Shown here: positions 10,622 through 24,820 of the stretch, in pieces
Layout: every line of letters begins with the position of its first letter
How positions within the stretch are numbered: position 1 is the first letter of the stretch
The notes under the pieces: model-generated
Told to the model about the DNA's origin: nothing
The model's input: only the letters and a program-made list of their open reading frames with translations
Databases searched by the model: none
NCBI GenBank assembly: GCA_013397075.1
Contig: VWZS01008197.1
Location: forward strand, 2,138,996 to 2,202,995
Direction: 5' to 3'
Length of the DNA stretch: 64,000 bases
From: Rhabdornis inornatus
Taxonomy: Eukaryota; Chordata; Aves; Passeriformes; Rhabdornithidae
Program-made: the position numbers and the translations under genes

Positions 10622-13600
10622 GTATAAAGGTATGCATATATGTATAGTTTTCTTTCAGATACATGTGTTTCACTCACACATGTAAAGTCATTATAATATA
10701 TATGAAAATGTGGACTAGTCAAGTAAGATGTCAATGTCAATGGCTTTCATCAAACCAAAGGAAGGAGATGGCATCTTCTCTACAACTTAGTATTTATGCA
10801 GCCACTGCATTAAACTGCACTTGTATTAAATAGTGACTTTAACTGGAATTTTTGTATCAGTATATTTAAATTCAAACAAACTCCACTCACTATTTTCTCT
10901 GTGCTTTTCAGCTACCATTTTGACAATGTAGTGATGAGTTGGAATTCTGTAGTTACTCTTTGGTCAACAGTAATCTTTTATTGATTTCATATTGAGTCTT
11001 TATTCCCCAGCTAATCTTTCTTGGAGGCTGCCCAAACAAGTGGACTCAAGCCTTGAAGCAGGGAACAAACTCTGATGTGACTTGGAAAAAAGATGATGCA
11101 TGATTGCATTAATTTTGAGAGGCTAAGGATAGCAAACAGAAGGAAGAGCTGTAGGAAAGGAGATGAAGAAGTCATCCCATTAGGCAAGTGAGTGTAAAAA
11201 CAAGCTGATGAAGAAAATGCGCTCACTGGAGACTCTTAAAATGTATGTCTTCATACTCATTACCTATGGACCAGTCATGGCATGGAAAGGGTTGAAAAAG
11301 GAAATTCTGACAAGAGAGAATTTTAAAGAAATCAATCTACTGTAGAATAAACTGAACTTTATTTGTTACCTTTATGAGGCTGTGTTCATTAAACCAGAAG
11401 ATCCAATTAAAGCAGGAGATATTAACTTGTTAACTCAATCACAAATATCATATCAGAAGATCATTCTGAGGCACTCTATTTTCCTAATGAGTGCACAGCC
11501 ACTGACTGAGTCACCCAGAAATGTTTTAGCACAAGGTAAAAGAGAACGGTTTGGATCGTTTGGTATTGAGCACCACTTTTCATCTCAGCATCAATCTCTT
11601 GCCTTTGAACTCCATCTCAAAGATGAAATACAATGGTTTGATTTTCATCCATGGCATTTAATGATACACACCCTGGTGGTACACCTAAAATTAAGACTTC
11701 AATCCATCACGTGGAACTAACTGGAAGTTCAGTCATACTTTAAAGAGGTAAAACTACTTAATGGTAGTTCCCTGTATTGGTTTCTTCTCCAATGTCTGGA
11801 GCATATATCCATATATTTGCAGGGATTGTATAGCCAGCCACTTGATGTCACCATAACTCCACAGAAATATTGCTCTTCATGCACTAACAGGGTGCAAATA
11901 AGTGGCTGAAATAGAAATGTGCTTGGAATTAATGTTTCTGTCACTAGACATATGAGGTAGATAGATGATGTGCATCATCACATTTATTCTCCTCTGCACA
12001 AAGAGAAAGGGTAGCTAAAGAAAATCTTTTTGTGTTTGCACTACAGATTACTTTTTAATTAGGAAACTTGTCTGAGGGGGATTAGATCTTTTTTTTAAGA
12101 ATGAAAAATATTGGTGAGGAAAGAATACTGGCAAAATCAGTAACACCGTAATAAACTGAAAAAGTTAAGAGTCTTTGGGTCAGAAATATTTGTTGTTGGT
12201 GAGTACAATTTTTCTTTGTTTTTACCAGAGACTGAAAAAATATATTTTGGAATTTTCTGGAAATCCTTTTTATATGTGGAAACCCCCAAATTTTCGAGTC
12301 CAACGTCATGATTCAGTTTATCAAAAGGATTAATGCCTTTTAGTATTGCAACAAAGGCCAGAATCATCAACCTTACTTGAAAATTGCATTTGTTAAAAAG
12401 TGAATTTTCATGGGTTTCATTCAATTCATGATGGAAAAGTACAACTGATGTACTCAAGATAACCCATCTTTAGGTCCTTTATAAATAAAAAGCAAAAGAC
12501 AGTCTTTTCCCCTGAAATTTTAATAAATTAAGGATAAGCAGTGAATGTGATTGCTGATATCCAGCCATCTAGCATAAAATAAAGTCAATTTGAGCCATAC
12601 CAGTTTCTGCTCAGCTGGTAACTTGCTTTTCTCTCCAGTATTTATATTATATTTCCACTAACAATATATTTAAGCAACAAAAGCAGAGGAATAGAGCTTT
12701 ATCTGAGAATTAACAATCTCCTGGGGACCAATGATCCACAACCCTGGAAAGGGTCATTAAACCCCAAAAAAATGTCCAGTGCTAAAGTTGTTATTGATAT
12801 GAGCTGAAAGTGTGTGTATTTGTCTGCAAAAAAGGATGGCACAGGCAGAATATTTGGAATTTATATTTCTACATGTGAAAATATCTTCACCAAACTAAGT
12901 AAATGATGCTACTATAATAACATGAATGTCCTTGGTAACTGTTCATCATATTCCAGAAATCTCAGTCCTTGGTACATCATGATAAAATGTATTTAATTAT
13001 GTGGTTCTTGGAAGAATCTACTAACATGACACCCAGAAAAAGACTGATAAACTTTTCTGAGGGAAGAGAATAAACAAGCAAAACTAAATGGATTACAAAG
13101 CTGACTGATAAACTCAGGACACAAAAGCAGAAGAAAAAAGAATCAGGAGAAGAGTAAATGATAGGCAGCAAAAAAGTTGGAGAACAAGAAACAATTAAAT
13201 CAGTTTTCACATTTTGATAGTTTTCTCAGTAGATTTGTGTGCAAAAACAGAACTAGTCCAACACTAAGGTCTAGAATTGCCTAGTGGATGTATTTCAGAT
13301 GAAGTTTCTTTTTGGGTGACTGACTCTAATCCAACATTATCCATGTGGATAAATTTAATATGTTATTTATTTATTTATTTTCTCCTGAGAGTGGTGTTCT
13401 GTCATGGACAAGCAGAAATTCAGCAATTTCTACCAAAAATTGGAAACTACATTAGACTTCATGGATCATTGACTTGAAGAGGCTAAGCAGAGTAACAATA
13501 CGCTTTGTAAAGGGCAGAGCACTTTGAGAGGTATGGTTTGCATTCTTTTTCTGATTTATGTCTCTTCTACCAGCATCTGCAGGGCTTTTTAGGCATTCAA

Positions 13601-14080
13601 CTGGAACTATCTTCTCTTTACATTGGATAACTCTCTTTTTTTAATTCAAATAGTACCCAAACTGGTATACTAAACAGAAGTTATATCTTGAATAAAGGAT
13701 TTAATTTGAATTGTTGATAACATTAAACTTCCTGACAAAGACCATGAGAGGATATTCTGGTGCAGAATAGGGAGATAACATGTTTTTAATAATTAAATCT
13801 TCCTAAGTAGCTATGGGGTATTGCTTTACCTATCCAGAACAGATTTAACTTCTTTGAGTCTGGTATTTGCCTTAGGGCAATATATTTTCAAGTGTTACTG
13901 AACTTTAAAGCTTAGGAGCTTGGGTCCTCTCTAGTGTTGAAATATATCAGATACTGGACGGCAAGTCAAGCTACCCAATATGAGAGAAAAGCCTGACCTT
14001 AGATTTTTCTTTCAGCTTAGGCTGTCTGAAGGTGGAAAATAAAGCCCTTAGACTAGATGGAGCTGCAACAAAATTTAAAG

Positions 14081-14157
14081 CCAAAACCAAAACCAAATAG
14101 AAACAAAAAAACTCCAACCAAACAAAAAAAAACCCAAACAACCCCAAAACTCCCAAA
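14081..14157. repeat. A/C-only low-complexity tract
   Basis: This tract is made almost only of A and C (CCAAAACCAAAACC-type units), broken by a single TAG near 14098. On the minus strand it is a G/T tract. Confidence 0.8.
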
Positions 14158-16779
14158 TCCTGGCAAAAATATTATGTTTGATATTCTGAAGGCCAAGTTC
14201 TTAATATAAGTCTTCAAAAAGATGCAGTCAAAAAGAAGTTATACAAATGGAAAATATATTCCTCTATATATTAGAAATATCATGGGCATTGGAAGTGACT
14301 GGGTTTTTATGCATTCTCTGCAGTACTGTAACAAAACATATTATATCAGGAGTAACATATTTTACAGTCAATTTTTTTTTTTCGTTCAGCCTCATACAGG
14401 GTTATGACCGGCAGTACACATATATGGCTATAAAAGTGTCCTGTAAATAAATTGTAGTTTTAATTTCTATTCATGGTAAGAGCAGCATATATTTTAACTA
14501 ATATATAAAATACCAAGCCTTGGAGACACTATAAAGGACGTTAGAAAAAGATAAGCTGTTCAAAATCCTGGTGTTTTTTATGGTTAATCATAAACCATGA
14601 ATAAGTGCATTCATGTATATTTCACATTACTTATTGCTGCCTCACTACTGTTATCAGTTAAAGTTTCATATCAGCAAAACCACAAACATAATTCAAAAAT
14701 AATAATCAGGAATTTATTGCCACTAATAAAAAAAATCCAAAACAGAAAATGTAATTTTCTATGATGTCTCACAGTGCTTATAATTAATTTCAGATAGAAA
14801 TTGAAATTAAATTACACATTACGGGCAGTAGAGGCTTTTTGGGGAGCCCATCAATAGGTCATTTTTCTGAAGGGTATGTTTACAATTGCACATTGATGAA
14901 GTGCATGCATTAGAACGCAAATGCAAGGAAGAGAGTCCGGGAAAATGTGCGAGAGCCACGTTCCCCTCATGGTAGGAATATTCTGACTTTTGTGCACATT
15001 CTTAACCTTGCTGGCATCTCCTTCCTGAAAACATCATTCCAGGTGCACTAAAGCTCTTGGCAAGATTATAATTACCATCAATGGTTTTCAAGAAGGCTCC
15101 AAGATAACAGAATTTTGTATCAGCAGGTGCAAACGAGTCTTCCCATCCTATTTGCTCTGATTTTACAGAATAGTTAATAACTTGAGGCATAATCAAATAT
15201 AATTTTTCCTGATTTTACACTTGAATCTAATCCCACTGACTTGGGTGGAGTAGATATTGATCTATGCTCCTGTGAAGAAAGTTATCAAAATCAGGTTCCA
15301 ACATTTTTGGCAATGTCTCATTTATAGAGATATAAGCATTTTGTTTATGTCTCTAATACCAATTATCTTCTAATTATTCTTACCATATATTTTTCATTTT
15401 AAAATTGTACTATAAGTATCTAGTAAAATATTTAAGTTTATGAGAACATTAAGTATGTACTCTCACCTTGTTGTTTTTAGAAGATATAGACACACTTAAA
15501 ATATTTATTTCTGAATAGAAATGCTTTTCAAATATCATTCCTCAAGAAGTCTTTAGACTAGACAAAAAATTAAAAAAATGTTCAGAACGAAGGTTTTCTG
15601 AATTGCAGATTAGGGTCAGAGCATTTTTAATAACTGAGGTAGCATCCATTTCAGTAGGTCTCCATGCTTTCTATGCTGGAATTACAGTGTACTCGTCCTA
15701 GAAATTCTCACTTGTGTATCATCAATCTGCATAATTCAGTCTGTTTCGAGAAATGGCATCTCCACCTATCTGTCTATGTGTTTGTGTACTTTTGTCTTTT
15801 GCAGGGGTAGATGTCTTGAGTCCCACATAATCTCACAAAAGTTAATTTTATGGTTCCATGGACCCTCAGGCCACAATCTTCCAGCTCTGCAAATAGCAGC
15901 TGACCTGTTTGCATGAGCAGGAATTTTGCTTTCTAGAAAGGAAGTGGGTTTTTCAAGACCAGTTTAATCCCTCAGGTTGGGGGAAATTGGGCCAAATTCA
16001 CAGCTCTCCAATTTCCTGAGGTTCCAGAGTTATAGAACTGTTTGTTACAGCAGAGCAAGCTTCTTTATTTAGCAGAGAAACTTCAGTGGTCCGTTCTGAC
16101 CCTGTGATTTTGTTCCAGTGTTCCTTACCCACAGTCATCTGCTCTGCATTTCTTCTAGTTTTTTACAGTTTATTTGCATTTTCTCCTTATAGGATTATTG
16201 TCTTCACTTTTTCTGCTTAGTGCCACTTTCATTACTAATCTAGCAGCCCAGTTTGGAGATCTTGCACATGATTATATTTTGTGAGCAGGAACTTTACTAA
16301 ACTGCTGTCCAAGTTCTGATAACATGAACCTCTTAGAATGCAATAAACTAACAAGCGTGAACTTGTACTCATTAGTATAAGGTTATTCCAGCAGAAAAAA
16401 TCTAAATTAACATTTTCTTAAATTGTGTTAATTTGTGTAGTTCAATGAAACTAATTCAATTGTACCTTATAACTAGTTGATGAAACCTATTATTCTAAAT
16501 TTCTTTTTACATTTCCCTCATTAATGCAGGTGCTAAAGAGAAGAAGACTTTAATATTTTCAAAGATTTTTAAGATCAGGTAAATACTTTATTTTTATGAT
16601 GAGTACTAGCTTTTCAACATAGGCATATTTTAAGACCTTTGTAGCAACAAATGCCACTTTCTGACAAATTTCAGAAATAGAACTAACAGCACTGGGATTA
16701 TTACCAATTCATACATGTAATAATAACATGTACAGAGATCTACAGAAAAACTTGTTCTTTCCCTCTAGCTAACATTTAT

Positions 16780-17810
16780 ATAAAGGAGCTAAAAACCTCT
16801 CTCAAGTCTCCTTTTTCCCTCGAAAAACTCCAAACTTGTAGTATTTAATTTTAAGCCATGTTGTTTTGATCACTGATCAGATTTTCTATTCTCCTCTCAC
16901 TGGCTGGCAGGTCCAAATTTTTATTCCAGTGTATTCCCAGAGCTGGGCAGATGATTTATGATCTGTGTGGTGGAAAGGTTATGCTCCATGTTTTACTGAC
17001 AAACTCACATTTCACATCTCGGTAGCGTGCCAGCCTTTCTGAAAACAACATGGCATTGTCACATTGAGTTTTCAACACTTTCCTTCTTACAGGTCTTTTG
17101 TGCACAGCCAGTAATTTTGAGGTGGTGCCCATTCACAATGTAAGAATTCATTATATGCCAGTACAAGTGGAAACTTTCTAAAATTGAACCATGTTTTGCT
17201 GGTTGCTTTTTAATTTTTTTTTAACTGATTTCTCCAGACTGTAAGAATCATTTTACATTTGAACCCATCTCCTACAGGACTGCAGCTTTCCAGAATGGGT
17301 GGCATCTCTAAAGTGAATATTCCTACTCTTTTCTATTGGTTGAATCATTAAAAAAATAGTGGAAGACTCAGAACAAAATTTTCAGGAATTATTGATGTAT
17401 TATTCCAGTTTAAAAATGCGTAATATTAAGTACTCCTTGAGTATTCTTTTTCTGGCTGTTTATTTTAGTAATTTCATCTTGGATTTATTTTCTTATCTTG
17501 CTAAAGAATACAGTCTGCAACAGAATCAAAAGCCTTTCTGAAATCAACATACACAGGATACAGAACATGCATTTATTTTCTCCAGACAGAAAATACATTG
17601 ATTTAACATCATTTGCTTTTGATAAATCTTTATTGGTACATACTCATGTCCTATGTACTGTCCATGTGAATGGTTTACTTGAATATTTTTTCCAATGTGT
17701 TCCTGAAAATTGAAGGTAAGGAAAATCCAGTTCTGATGATCTCGTTTCTTTCTCTAAAATATAGCAGCCTGAAGTCACAATTTTCCAGTCTTTTGGAATT
17801 CCTAAGAGCT
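16780..17810 (-). mobile_element. Probable ancient CR1/L3-like LINE, minus orientation
   Basis: The plus strand here follows, in the right order, word patterns I associate with old amniote CR1/L3-type LINE ORF2 sequence read antisense. They are a TTCCCAGAGCTGGGCA block (about 16932-16950), then CAAAAGCCTTTCTGAAATCAA (about 17526-17546), then ACATCATTTGCTTTTGATAAATC, and finally a TTTTCCAGTCTTTTGGAATTCC block (about 17780-17803). No frame is open across it, so it is a long-dead copy. Divergence is high and the ends are fuzzy. The first part (16780-17100) is the least certain. The match is from memory of the consensus layout, not from an alignment. Confidence 0.5.
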
Positions 17811-18802
17811 CTTATATGTTCTTACTTAGGATAATTTTTACCATTTTTATTATGCCTGTCAAATTAAATATTATCTTTTGGAAATATCCAAAATATCTGA
17901 ACACATTCTACCTATCCTTTTTCTACCTATTTACACAGCTCATTCTTTTCCCCTTTCTTGGTGTTGATAGTATGAATGATACAAAGTTGACCTCTGAAGA
18001 AGTGTGATTCATGCTTGATTGATAATCTTCTAGTCATATTTGCTAGACAGAGAGAATATTTTTATGAGTGTTGATTAGAACTTTGATCCATAAATTTTAC
18101 TGATTTAAATAAACAGAGCCACTGTACCTATGACACAATTTAATATCAATTCTTGCTACTTAAAATATCAGAATGTTCACCTAATTTAAGCTTAATGAAT
18201 GAGGAAAACTACACTTTTTGGAAAAAGACAATTATTAGTATTATTTCAACATGGATCACTGTTGAAACTAGATTTTGGATATAATCTTTGGTTACTTAGC
18301 AACTGTTTTTGAGTTCGCAGAGATATGGAAAATTATTCTCCACCTATCAGCATTTAATACAGTCTTAATATATTTAATTAAACCTCCAGAAAGAAGAATC
18401 ACACCAGTCTTCTTATCTGATTGATATATTCTGCATCTGCTTTGGCTACTACTGCTAACCAAGATTCAGTGGAGAATTTTCCATCATTTTTATTCAAGCA
18501 GCACATGAAATTTGTAAACAATAAAACATGATTTAAAACAGAGTTCTTTCCCAGTTCTGCAATTCCACCAGAAAATTTACCCTATTTTTTGAGCCTCTCC
18601 TCAGCTTTCTCTTATCCTCTCATTTCTCCATCCTTGATAATAACATTTTAAAAAAACTTCTGGTAACTTTTCATTAACTCACTGGTCCCACAGGTATTCA
18701 AGAAGCTGTCCTCCAAAAGAAAAGATGCTCTAGTTTTGGTAAAAATAATTTCCAGTCTAGTAAAGACCATTTGATATATTTTGCTTAATTTTTCATTCTA
18801 AC

Positions 18803-19354
18803 CATAGAATGGTCTGGATTGGAAGGGACCATAAAGCTCATCCAGTTCCAGCCCCTCTGTCATGGGCAGGGACACCTTCCACTAGACCAGGTTGCTCAGA
18901 GCCCCATCCAACCTGGCCTTGAGCAGGGATGGGGCATCCACAGCTTCTCTGGGCAGCCTGTGCCAGTGCTTTGGCACCTTCACAGTAAACAAAATTTTCC
19001 TAATATCTAATCTAATTCTACTCTCAGTCTGAAGCCATTCTCCCTTGTCTTGTCACTTCAGGCCCTCATAAATAGACCCTCTCCATCTCTCTTGTGAGCC
19101 CCCTTCAGATACTGGAATGCTGTGATTGGGTTATCCTAAAGCCTGCTCTTTTCCAGGCTGAACAATCCCATTTTTCTCAGCGTTTTTCTGTAGGAGAGGT
19201 GCTCCATCACATCAATCCCCTTGGTGCCTCCTGTGGGCTGGCTCCAGCAGGTCCCTGTCCTTGCTGTGCTGGGAGCCCAGAGCTGGATGCAGCCCTGCAG
19301 GTGGGGTCTGAGCAGAGCGGGGCAGAGGGGCAGAATCCCCTCCCTGCCCTGCTG
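18803..19354 (-). mobile_element. CR1 LINE 3' fragment, minus orientation
   Basis: On the minus strand this is a textbook CR1 3' portion of about 550 bases. Read on the plus strand it starts with CATAGAATGGTCTGGATTGG, the reverse complement of the CR1 3' end. It continues with the CATCCAGTTCCAGCCCCTCTG block, GGGACACCTTCCACTAGACC, the CAACCTGGCCTTGAGCAGGG region, the GGCAGCCTGTGCCAGTGCTT block, and then antisense ORF2-end sequence through CTCCAGCAGGTCCCTGTCC. The element is 5'-truncated near 19354. It is better preserved than the other copies in this window, which suggests a later insertion. Open frames on both strands inside it (19094-19381 and 19136-19417) are remnants and shadows, not genes. 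Confidence 0.95.
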
Positions 19355-22300
19355 TCTATAGTGCGTCTTTTGAAAATTTAAATATGCCAAATTGTATTCT
19401 CTTTCTTCCCACAACAATCACAGTTATATTTTCTTTCTTCTACAAGTTATTCTAGCAGTGGGACATGACAACTCACCACTATTTCTTCTGAAACTATACT
19501 GAATGGAAAGATACACCCACACTGCACGTGCTACAAACCTGCTGCAGAGAAGGGGTGGCTCTCTGAGAAGTAACAGACATGTAAATAGAACTGTTCATTT
19601 TTTGCTTTTGGATTGCTGTAAGCCTTCCCAGATTCTGATAAAACGTCCTGAGGTAATTCTTCAGAAAATAGATTGGAAAAGATGAAAAAAAGAGATTACA
19701 AAATATTTTCACATAAATTGGAATATGAAATAAGCTTTTCCAGCAAAAGCCCTGAACAAACTCAGCACTGATCCACCACAGAGAAAAATACAAGAACTCT
19801 GTCTCTCCCTCTCTCTGGTGCAGCCTAAATTTAAACTTGATACAACTCTACTGAGGGTAGCAGCATTAAAGCAGAAATTTGTTCCAGTACTTCCAGTCTC
19901 CTTGAGAGAGCAGAACATTTCTCAAATGGCCAATCTATTTGAATTAAATTAGGTGAACTTAACATTCATTTCAAAACCTTTTGTTCCTCCTCTTGTCAGC
20001 CTTGCAACACAGGGAGCATAACTCTTGCCTTTGGGGAGCTGTTGCTACCAATGTAATTTAGATCAGCCTAGGTGACTGCTGTTAAGATGCATAAATGAAG
20101 CTCAGCCAGCCCTAGGATTAAGGAATCAGACTGCTCCTTTCAGCACTTTGCCTCTTCTTCCTTCCCTGTTATCTTCTAAAACCTAATTTTAAAACATCAG
20201 ATGCAGTAACTTTTATGATTTCTCTTTTTTTTATGACTATTCCACAGCCTCCACAGGCTTTCACTCTAAATTTTATGTATTTTCATAAATCCTCCTTTCC
20301 TCTGCTGTTAATGCTCTCAAGTCATTCACAAAACAGTCTCTCCTTCCATTTTGTGTTAAGTCCCTTCAAACACTGGATTTAAAGATTCCTTCATCCTCCT
20401 AGCCCCATTTTTTGCCCCCTGCATGCCTGTATGTAGTTTGCAGTTATGACAAGTGGCTCACTGTGTGCATCATAATTTATTGTAACTTACTTATATTGGA
20501 TTTCAGAGTATTATTATACAATAAATTACAGGAGGTTCACAGACAACTCACAGAAGCAGGTGAGCTGTGGGCAGAAGGTCTCTCCTGCCAGTTCTGCCAC
20601 CAGCATGGTAATCTCTAGTGGAGCAGTCTGATAGATATTCACCCTAAGCTGCTGGAGCAAAATGTCCTGGAATTAATTTGTCAGAGTCCAGTTCTAGATG
20701 AAAAGCACATGATTTATACTCTAGGCTCCTGTATATAACAAGGGGGAGGACAGTTTCTGCAGTGTTCTGGAGAACTAGCTGCTGATGGCAAATGAAAATC
20801 AAAATGTCACCAAAGCGCAATGCAAAGAATTTTTCACATAATGCAGAAATAGTTCTGAGTCAGAAAACCATCTGCAATAAAGCAAAGTCTTTAATTAATC
20901 TGAGCAATTAATTTAAGCTGTCCTAGTTAAAACCTATTGTGTTTGAGAAATTTCTTTGCTTAGATAGTTATACTTAAAAGTGCTTAGACAGCACAAATTT
21001 TCAAGAGGAAAATTTGCTTGAAAAGATTTAGAGCTAGCTCTTTAGCTGTGACAGACTGGAACAGTTCCATTATGGCTTGTGGAGTTAGCTGGATTTATAC
21101 CTGGCAAGGTGAGGTCTGACAGTGTTTAACTCATCATTTTCCAAGACAAAATTGTAAATTGTGGTCCCTGTCTTTTCCCACATTCCTTTTTTTAATATCA
21201 GTACTTTATTATTTCAAAATGCTATTTATTTTAATTGGGTCATGAGCTGATTTTTTCTAAATCAATGCATTCTTGTTACATTTTAAAAATCTTTTCAGGA
21301 TAACTGTCATATGCAATTGCTTATCATATCCATCCAAGTGCTCTGGAGCCAAATCAACTTGATGACTTTTATGAGTAGATCCAGTCTGAATCATTTCCAT
21401 ACCTACAAAGCTAGCCATTGAAGAAAAAAAAAAAAACAAACCCCAAACCAATATTAGAAATAATTTATATCAAAACACATTTTAATCACAAATGTTTTAG
21501 AAAGAATATTTATTTGCATGTGTGTTTTCATGTACATATATAGGCAAACTTCTATGCAACAAAAGGGGAGGGGAATTTCACTGGCTTGTTGATTTTAGCT
21601 CCACGAGATTGTGTTTGCTAAATGGATAGTTCTAATTAACTCATTTTTTCTATCACACGCAAACATTACATGTGGATGCTAACATAATCTTATACATTAA
21701 AGTTCTCATTTAATCTTTATAGTTTCCCATTTTAGGCCATACCATCGATCCTGTTTGTTGTATGGAAAATCTCCATGATATCCTTTGCTTCAGCTTAAAG
21801 TTCAAAATCCTTTAGTAGAAATCCTTCACATTAATCTGAGTAGAGTCAAAAGAATGGGTGAGTACGAACTTCAGGAAAGTCTTTATGGTGAAAAGTTAAC
21901 TGATACTTTTAAAAACATGTAAATCCATCTATTTTTTTTAGTAATGAATTTTTAAATGTGTTTTTAATTTATTTTTATTCATTGAAGTTTAACATCCTAA
22001 TTACACTTTCTCTAATCCAATATAAATTGGCTCCTGGTCCAGAAGGCACTGAAATATTTTTAATACTAAGAACATTGGGATACCAACAGATTTGGCAAAG
22101 TGTTTTGCTGGAAAGGCAAAGCATTTTAAAGACAATGAAGAATTACTATGTACTGTGCTACCATACCTAAAATGTTCGTTGTCATTTCCTCATTATGAAA
22201 ATAATTTCACCTCCACGATGTGTCAGGTCTACAGATCTATCAGTTCAGGTGGAACAGATAAAATCAGGCTGGAAAGCAGACCCAAATTTTATTTATAAAC

Positions 22301-24770
22301 ACTAAGAGCGCTGTTCTCCTTCCCATACTTTAAGAAATAGAAACATTAGAGACCAATAGTTGCAAAAACCCCCCTAAAAAACCCAAACTTAAAAAACCTC
22401 CTCTTGTCTGCCATTATGTGCAAGAAGCATAATACAGCATGTTTTTAAAATGTAATATTATTTTATTCTTTTGAACCTAGTTCAAAATATTCAATATTGG
22501 AAATAATATTTACCTTAAGTACTTTCTTCCTATACTGAGAGACAAAGAACCTCTTACTGATACAAAATTTACTTTTATATACAAAACAAGGCAAATAATT
22601 AAAGACAAGCCATGTTGCCAGTATTGGACAAATACTGCCACGTCATTTACCTTCCAAGGTTTTGAAATCCAAAACACTGTGTGCATGAGAAATAATCTAA
22701 AAGAAATAGTTAGATGCAAAGAAATAAAGGGACCTGATAAAAAAATTAGTGCCTATCATATAAAGTAAAATCTCATTAGTCTACCAGAATTTTTCTTTCT
22801 TTGCTACAATAATCAAGTTGAATTTTATCTCAAGCAAATGAATCAAATGCTTTTAATGATATAGCTGTGCCTGAGAATTTTGAAATATATGGATAAAAAA
22901 TTTTTATTATAGTCTCTGAAAGGCCTGACATGAACTACCTTTAAGTCATATCTGTTTATAGCCAGCAGGAGATAGAAAATTGATTAAATACATTTCAGGG
23001 TTTTAGTGATTCTTTATCTGTCTCAGCTGAGTTAAATGTGTCTGTTTATAGAGAGAAATCTTTTAAGTGGCTTTTTGTTTTGTTTTTTTTCTTTTTCCTC
23101 TTGTTTTGTTGTCTGTTTCTCTTTTAACAGACCAGTTATCTGAGACATAATTATGTAATTTACAATCTGTGAGTAGCCTGTTTTTCCCGACAGAAAAATC
23201 AGCTTCACTGAATTCTATTTTTCAGGTAGAAATTTAAGTCTTCTTCCACTGTTTCATAATCAAATATATTTATTGTCATATTCAAGTCCAGAGAAATGTT
23301 AGACATTCATCCTTTTTGCCATCAGTAATAAATTTTGGTCTTACAGCTATTTCTGGTAATGGTACTTATTTCTTTAAAGGCTCCAGGTATGCTCTGCTAT
23401 GAAAACCTCCTTACCACTGGCAAGTCTTGGAGCTTCTTATATTTTGAATTCACAAATTGGATTTCTGACCTTGGGAAACATCCTCTCCAGCAGAGACCAT
23501 CCAATATGTGCTGTAAAAAAGAAATTAAAAAAAAAAACAGTGACTATGGTCCCCTCCTCACTTACAGGGTAAATTTCTAACAAGCACTTCCAGCAAATCC
23601 CTGGGAACATCTTAGCACATAATTGCCAGGTGGGCCAGCTGGCTGGAGGTAGGGAAGCTGCATCCACTTGGCTGCCAGCAAGATCTCAGGAGAGAAGTTC
23701 AAGCCAATTTTTCCACATGAAAATTCAGGCAACTTTTGTGGCTCATCCCTGGATATGAAACCAGCGAGCAGAGACTGCACAGCACTTCTGGCAAATCAGT
23801 GTGTTCTGCCAGATTTTAACTGAATTTAGGGATGCTTTTTGGACTGAGAATCTGAAACAAACCTCAAAGAGGAGCTACTCCACATGGACCAATTTCTGCT
23901 ATTCCACTTTTCTCAGAGTGACAGCTTATACATAATTCCATGTAAATGAAAGAGTGAAAAAAATAATCTTGTTTCTTTACTAATTTCCTTCATTACTGTT
24001 TAGCCAATAAGTGGGTAACAGACATAGACAGATTTTACTCATATCTTCCCATATGCAGGATGGACTGTTGCTGAATCCAATGGAAAATACCTTGTCCTTT
24101 ATGTTTATCAGCAGTTTGTGCCCCTACTCTCAGGTGAGATATTAATCAAATATCAGTTTTTGAGTGACCAGGGAAAAAAATCTGCAATGTATAAATTAAA
24201 GAAACTGGCAGATCTTCTCCTAGCACTGTTTGATAATTAATTCAAGTATCTAGTTGGAGTTGATAACAGAAAGGAAGGCACTTCCAATGAAATTCTATGT
24301 TTATAATGCTTTAAAAATACCAAAATTCAGAGGAACTTTCAATAGAAAAGAAGGAGAAGGAAAGTTAAGATCTGTAACTGATCTACTAAATTCCAGAAAA
24401 TGCTGCTAAATTCCAAAAAGGTGCTTGCAATATCATTCTCTCTATTCCTGACTGTAGAATCATCCAAGAAAACACATTTGGAAATAACAAATAAGCAATT
24501 TTCATAATGCAAGTGTAAAGATTGTGCTTTTAAAAACTGGAATAAAAGCATAAATTGAACACCTAGAATGTGCAAATCACTTTTAGGTTTCATGGGCAAT
24601 TTGAGCAGCATAGTAGAGTTGTTGACTCCTTGTACTTTAGTGAGCTCATATCATAAACAATTCAAGCAAGTAAAAAAATGTGGGCTGAGGCTCTTACATC
24701 CAAGGTCAGGCTATCCCAGTATTACCTGGCATTTTTAGGCCATATTCTTCCACTATGGATCATCTGTGGT
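19355..24770. other. AT-rich non-coding sequence, no gene seen
   Basis: I see no gene or clear element. The stretch 23580-23830 is richer in G+C than its surroundings and could be an old repeat, but I cannot name it. An A run lies near 21424-21437 and a T/G-rich tract near 23080-23110. None of the short open frames looks like a known protein. Confidence 0.55.
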
Positions 24771-24820
24771 ATGGATATGGATATGGATATGGATATGGAT
24801 ATGGATATGGATATGGATAT
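24771..24820. repeat. (ATGGAT)n hexanucleotide microsatellite
   Basis: Just over eight perfect copies of ATGGAT occupy 50 bases without interruption. A repeat unit that is a multiple of three keeps frames open on both strands. This produces apparent proteins with alternating Met-Asp on the plus strand (24678-24974) and Ile-Ser on the minus strand (24722-24970). I regard both as artefacts. The perfection of the array suggests it is still length-variable between individuals. Confidence 0.95.

Larger units (their letters stand above)
8991..16779. other. AT-rich non-coding sequence with A-rich tracts
   Basis: I see no gene or recognisable transposon across this stretch. Visible simple sequence includes the A-rich tract at 10568-10621, a TTTA run at 13364-13380, an A/C tract at 14081-14157 and a T run at about 14371-14382. 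The longest open frames (9238-9567, 109 codons; 11382-11720, 112 codons; 12137-12457, 106 codons) show no domain, signal peptide or splice context that I can recognise. Old, diverged transposon fragments may be present but are below what I can identify by eye. Confidence 0.55.
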
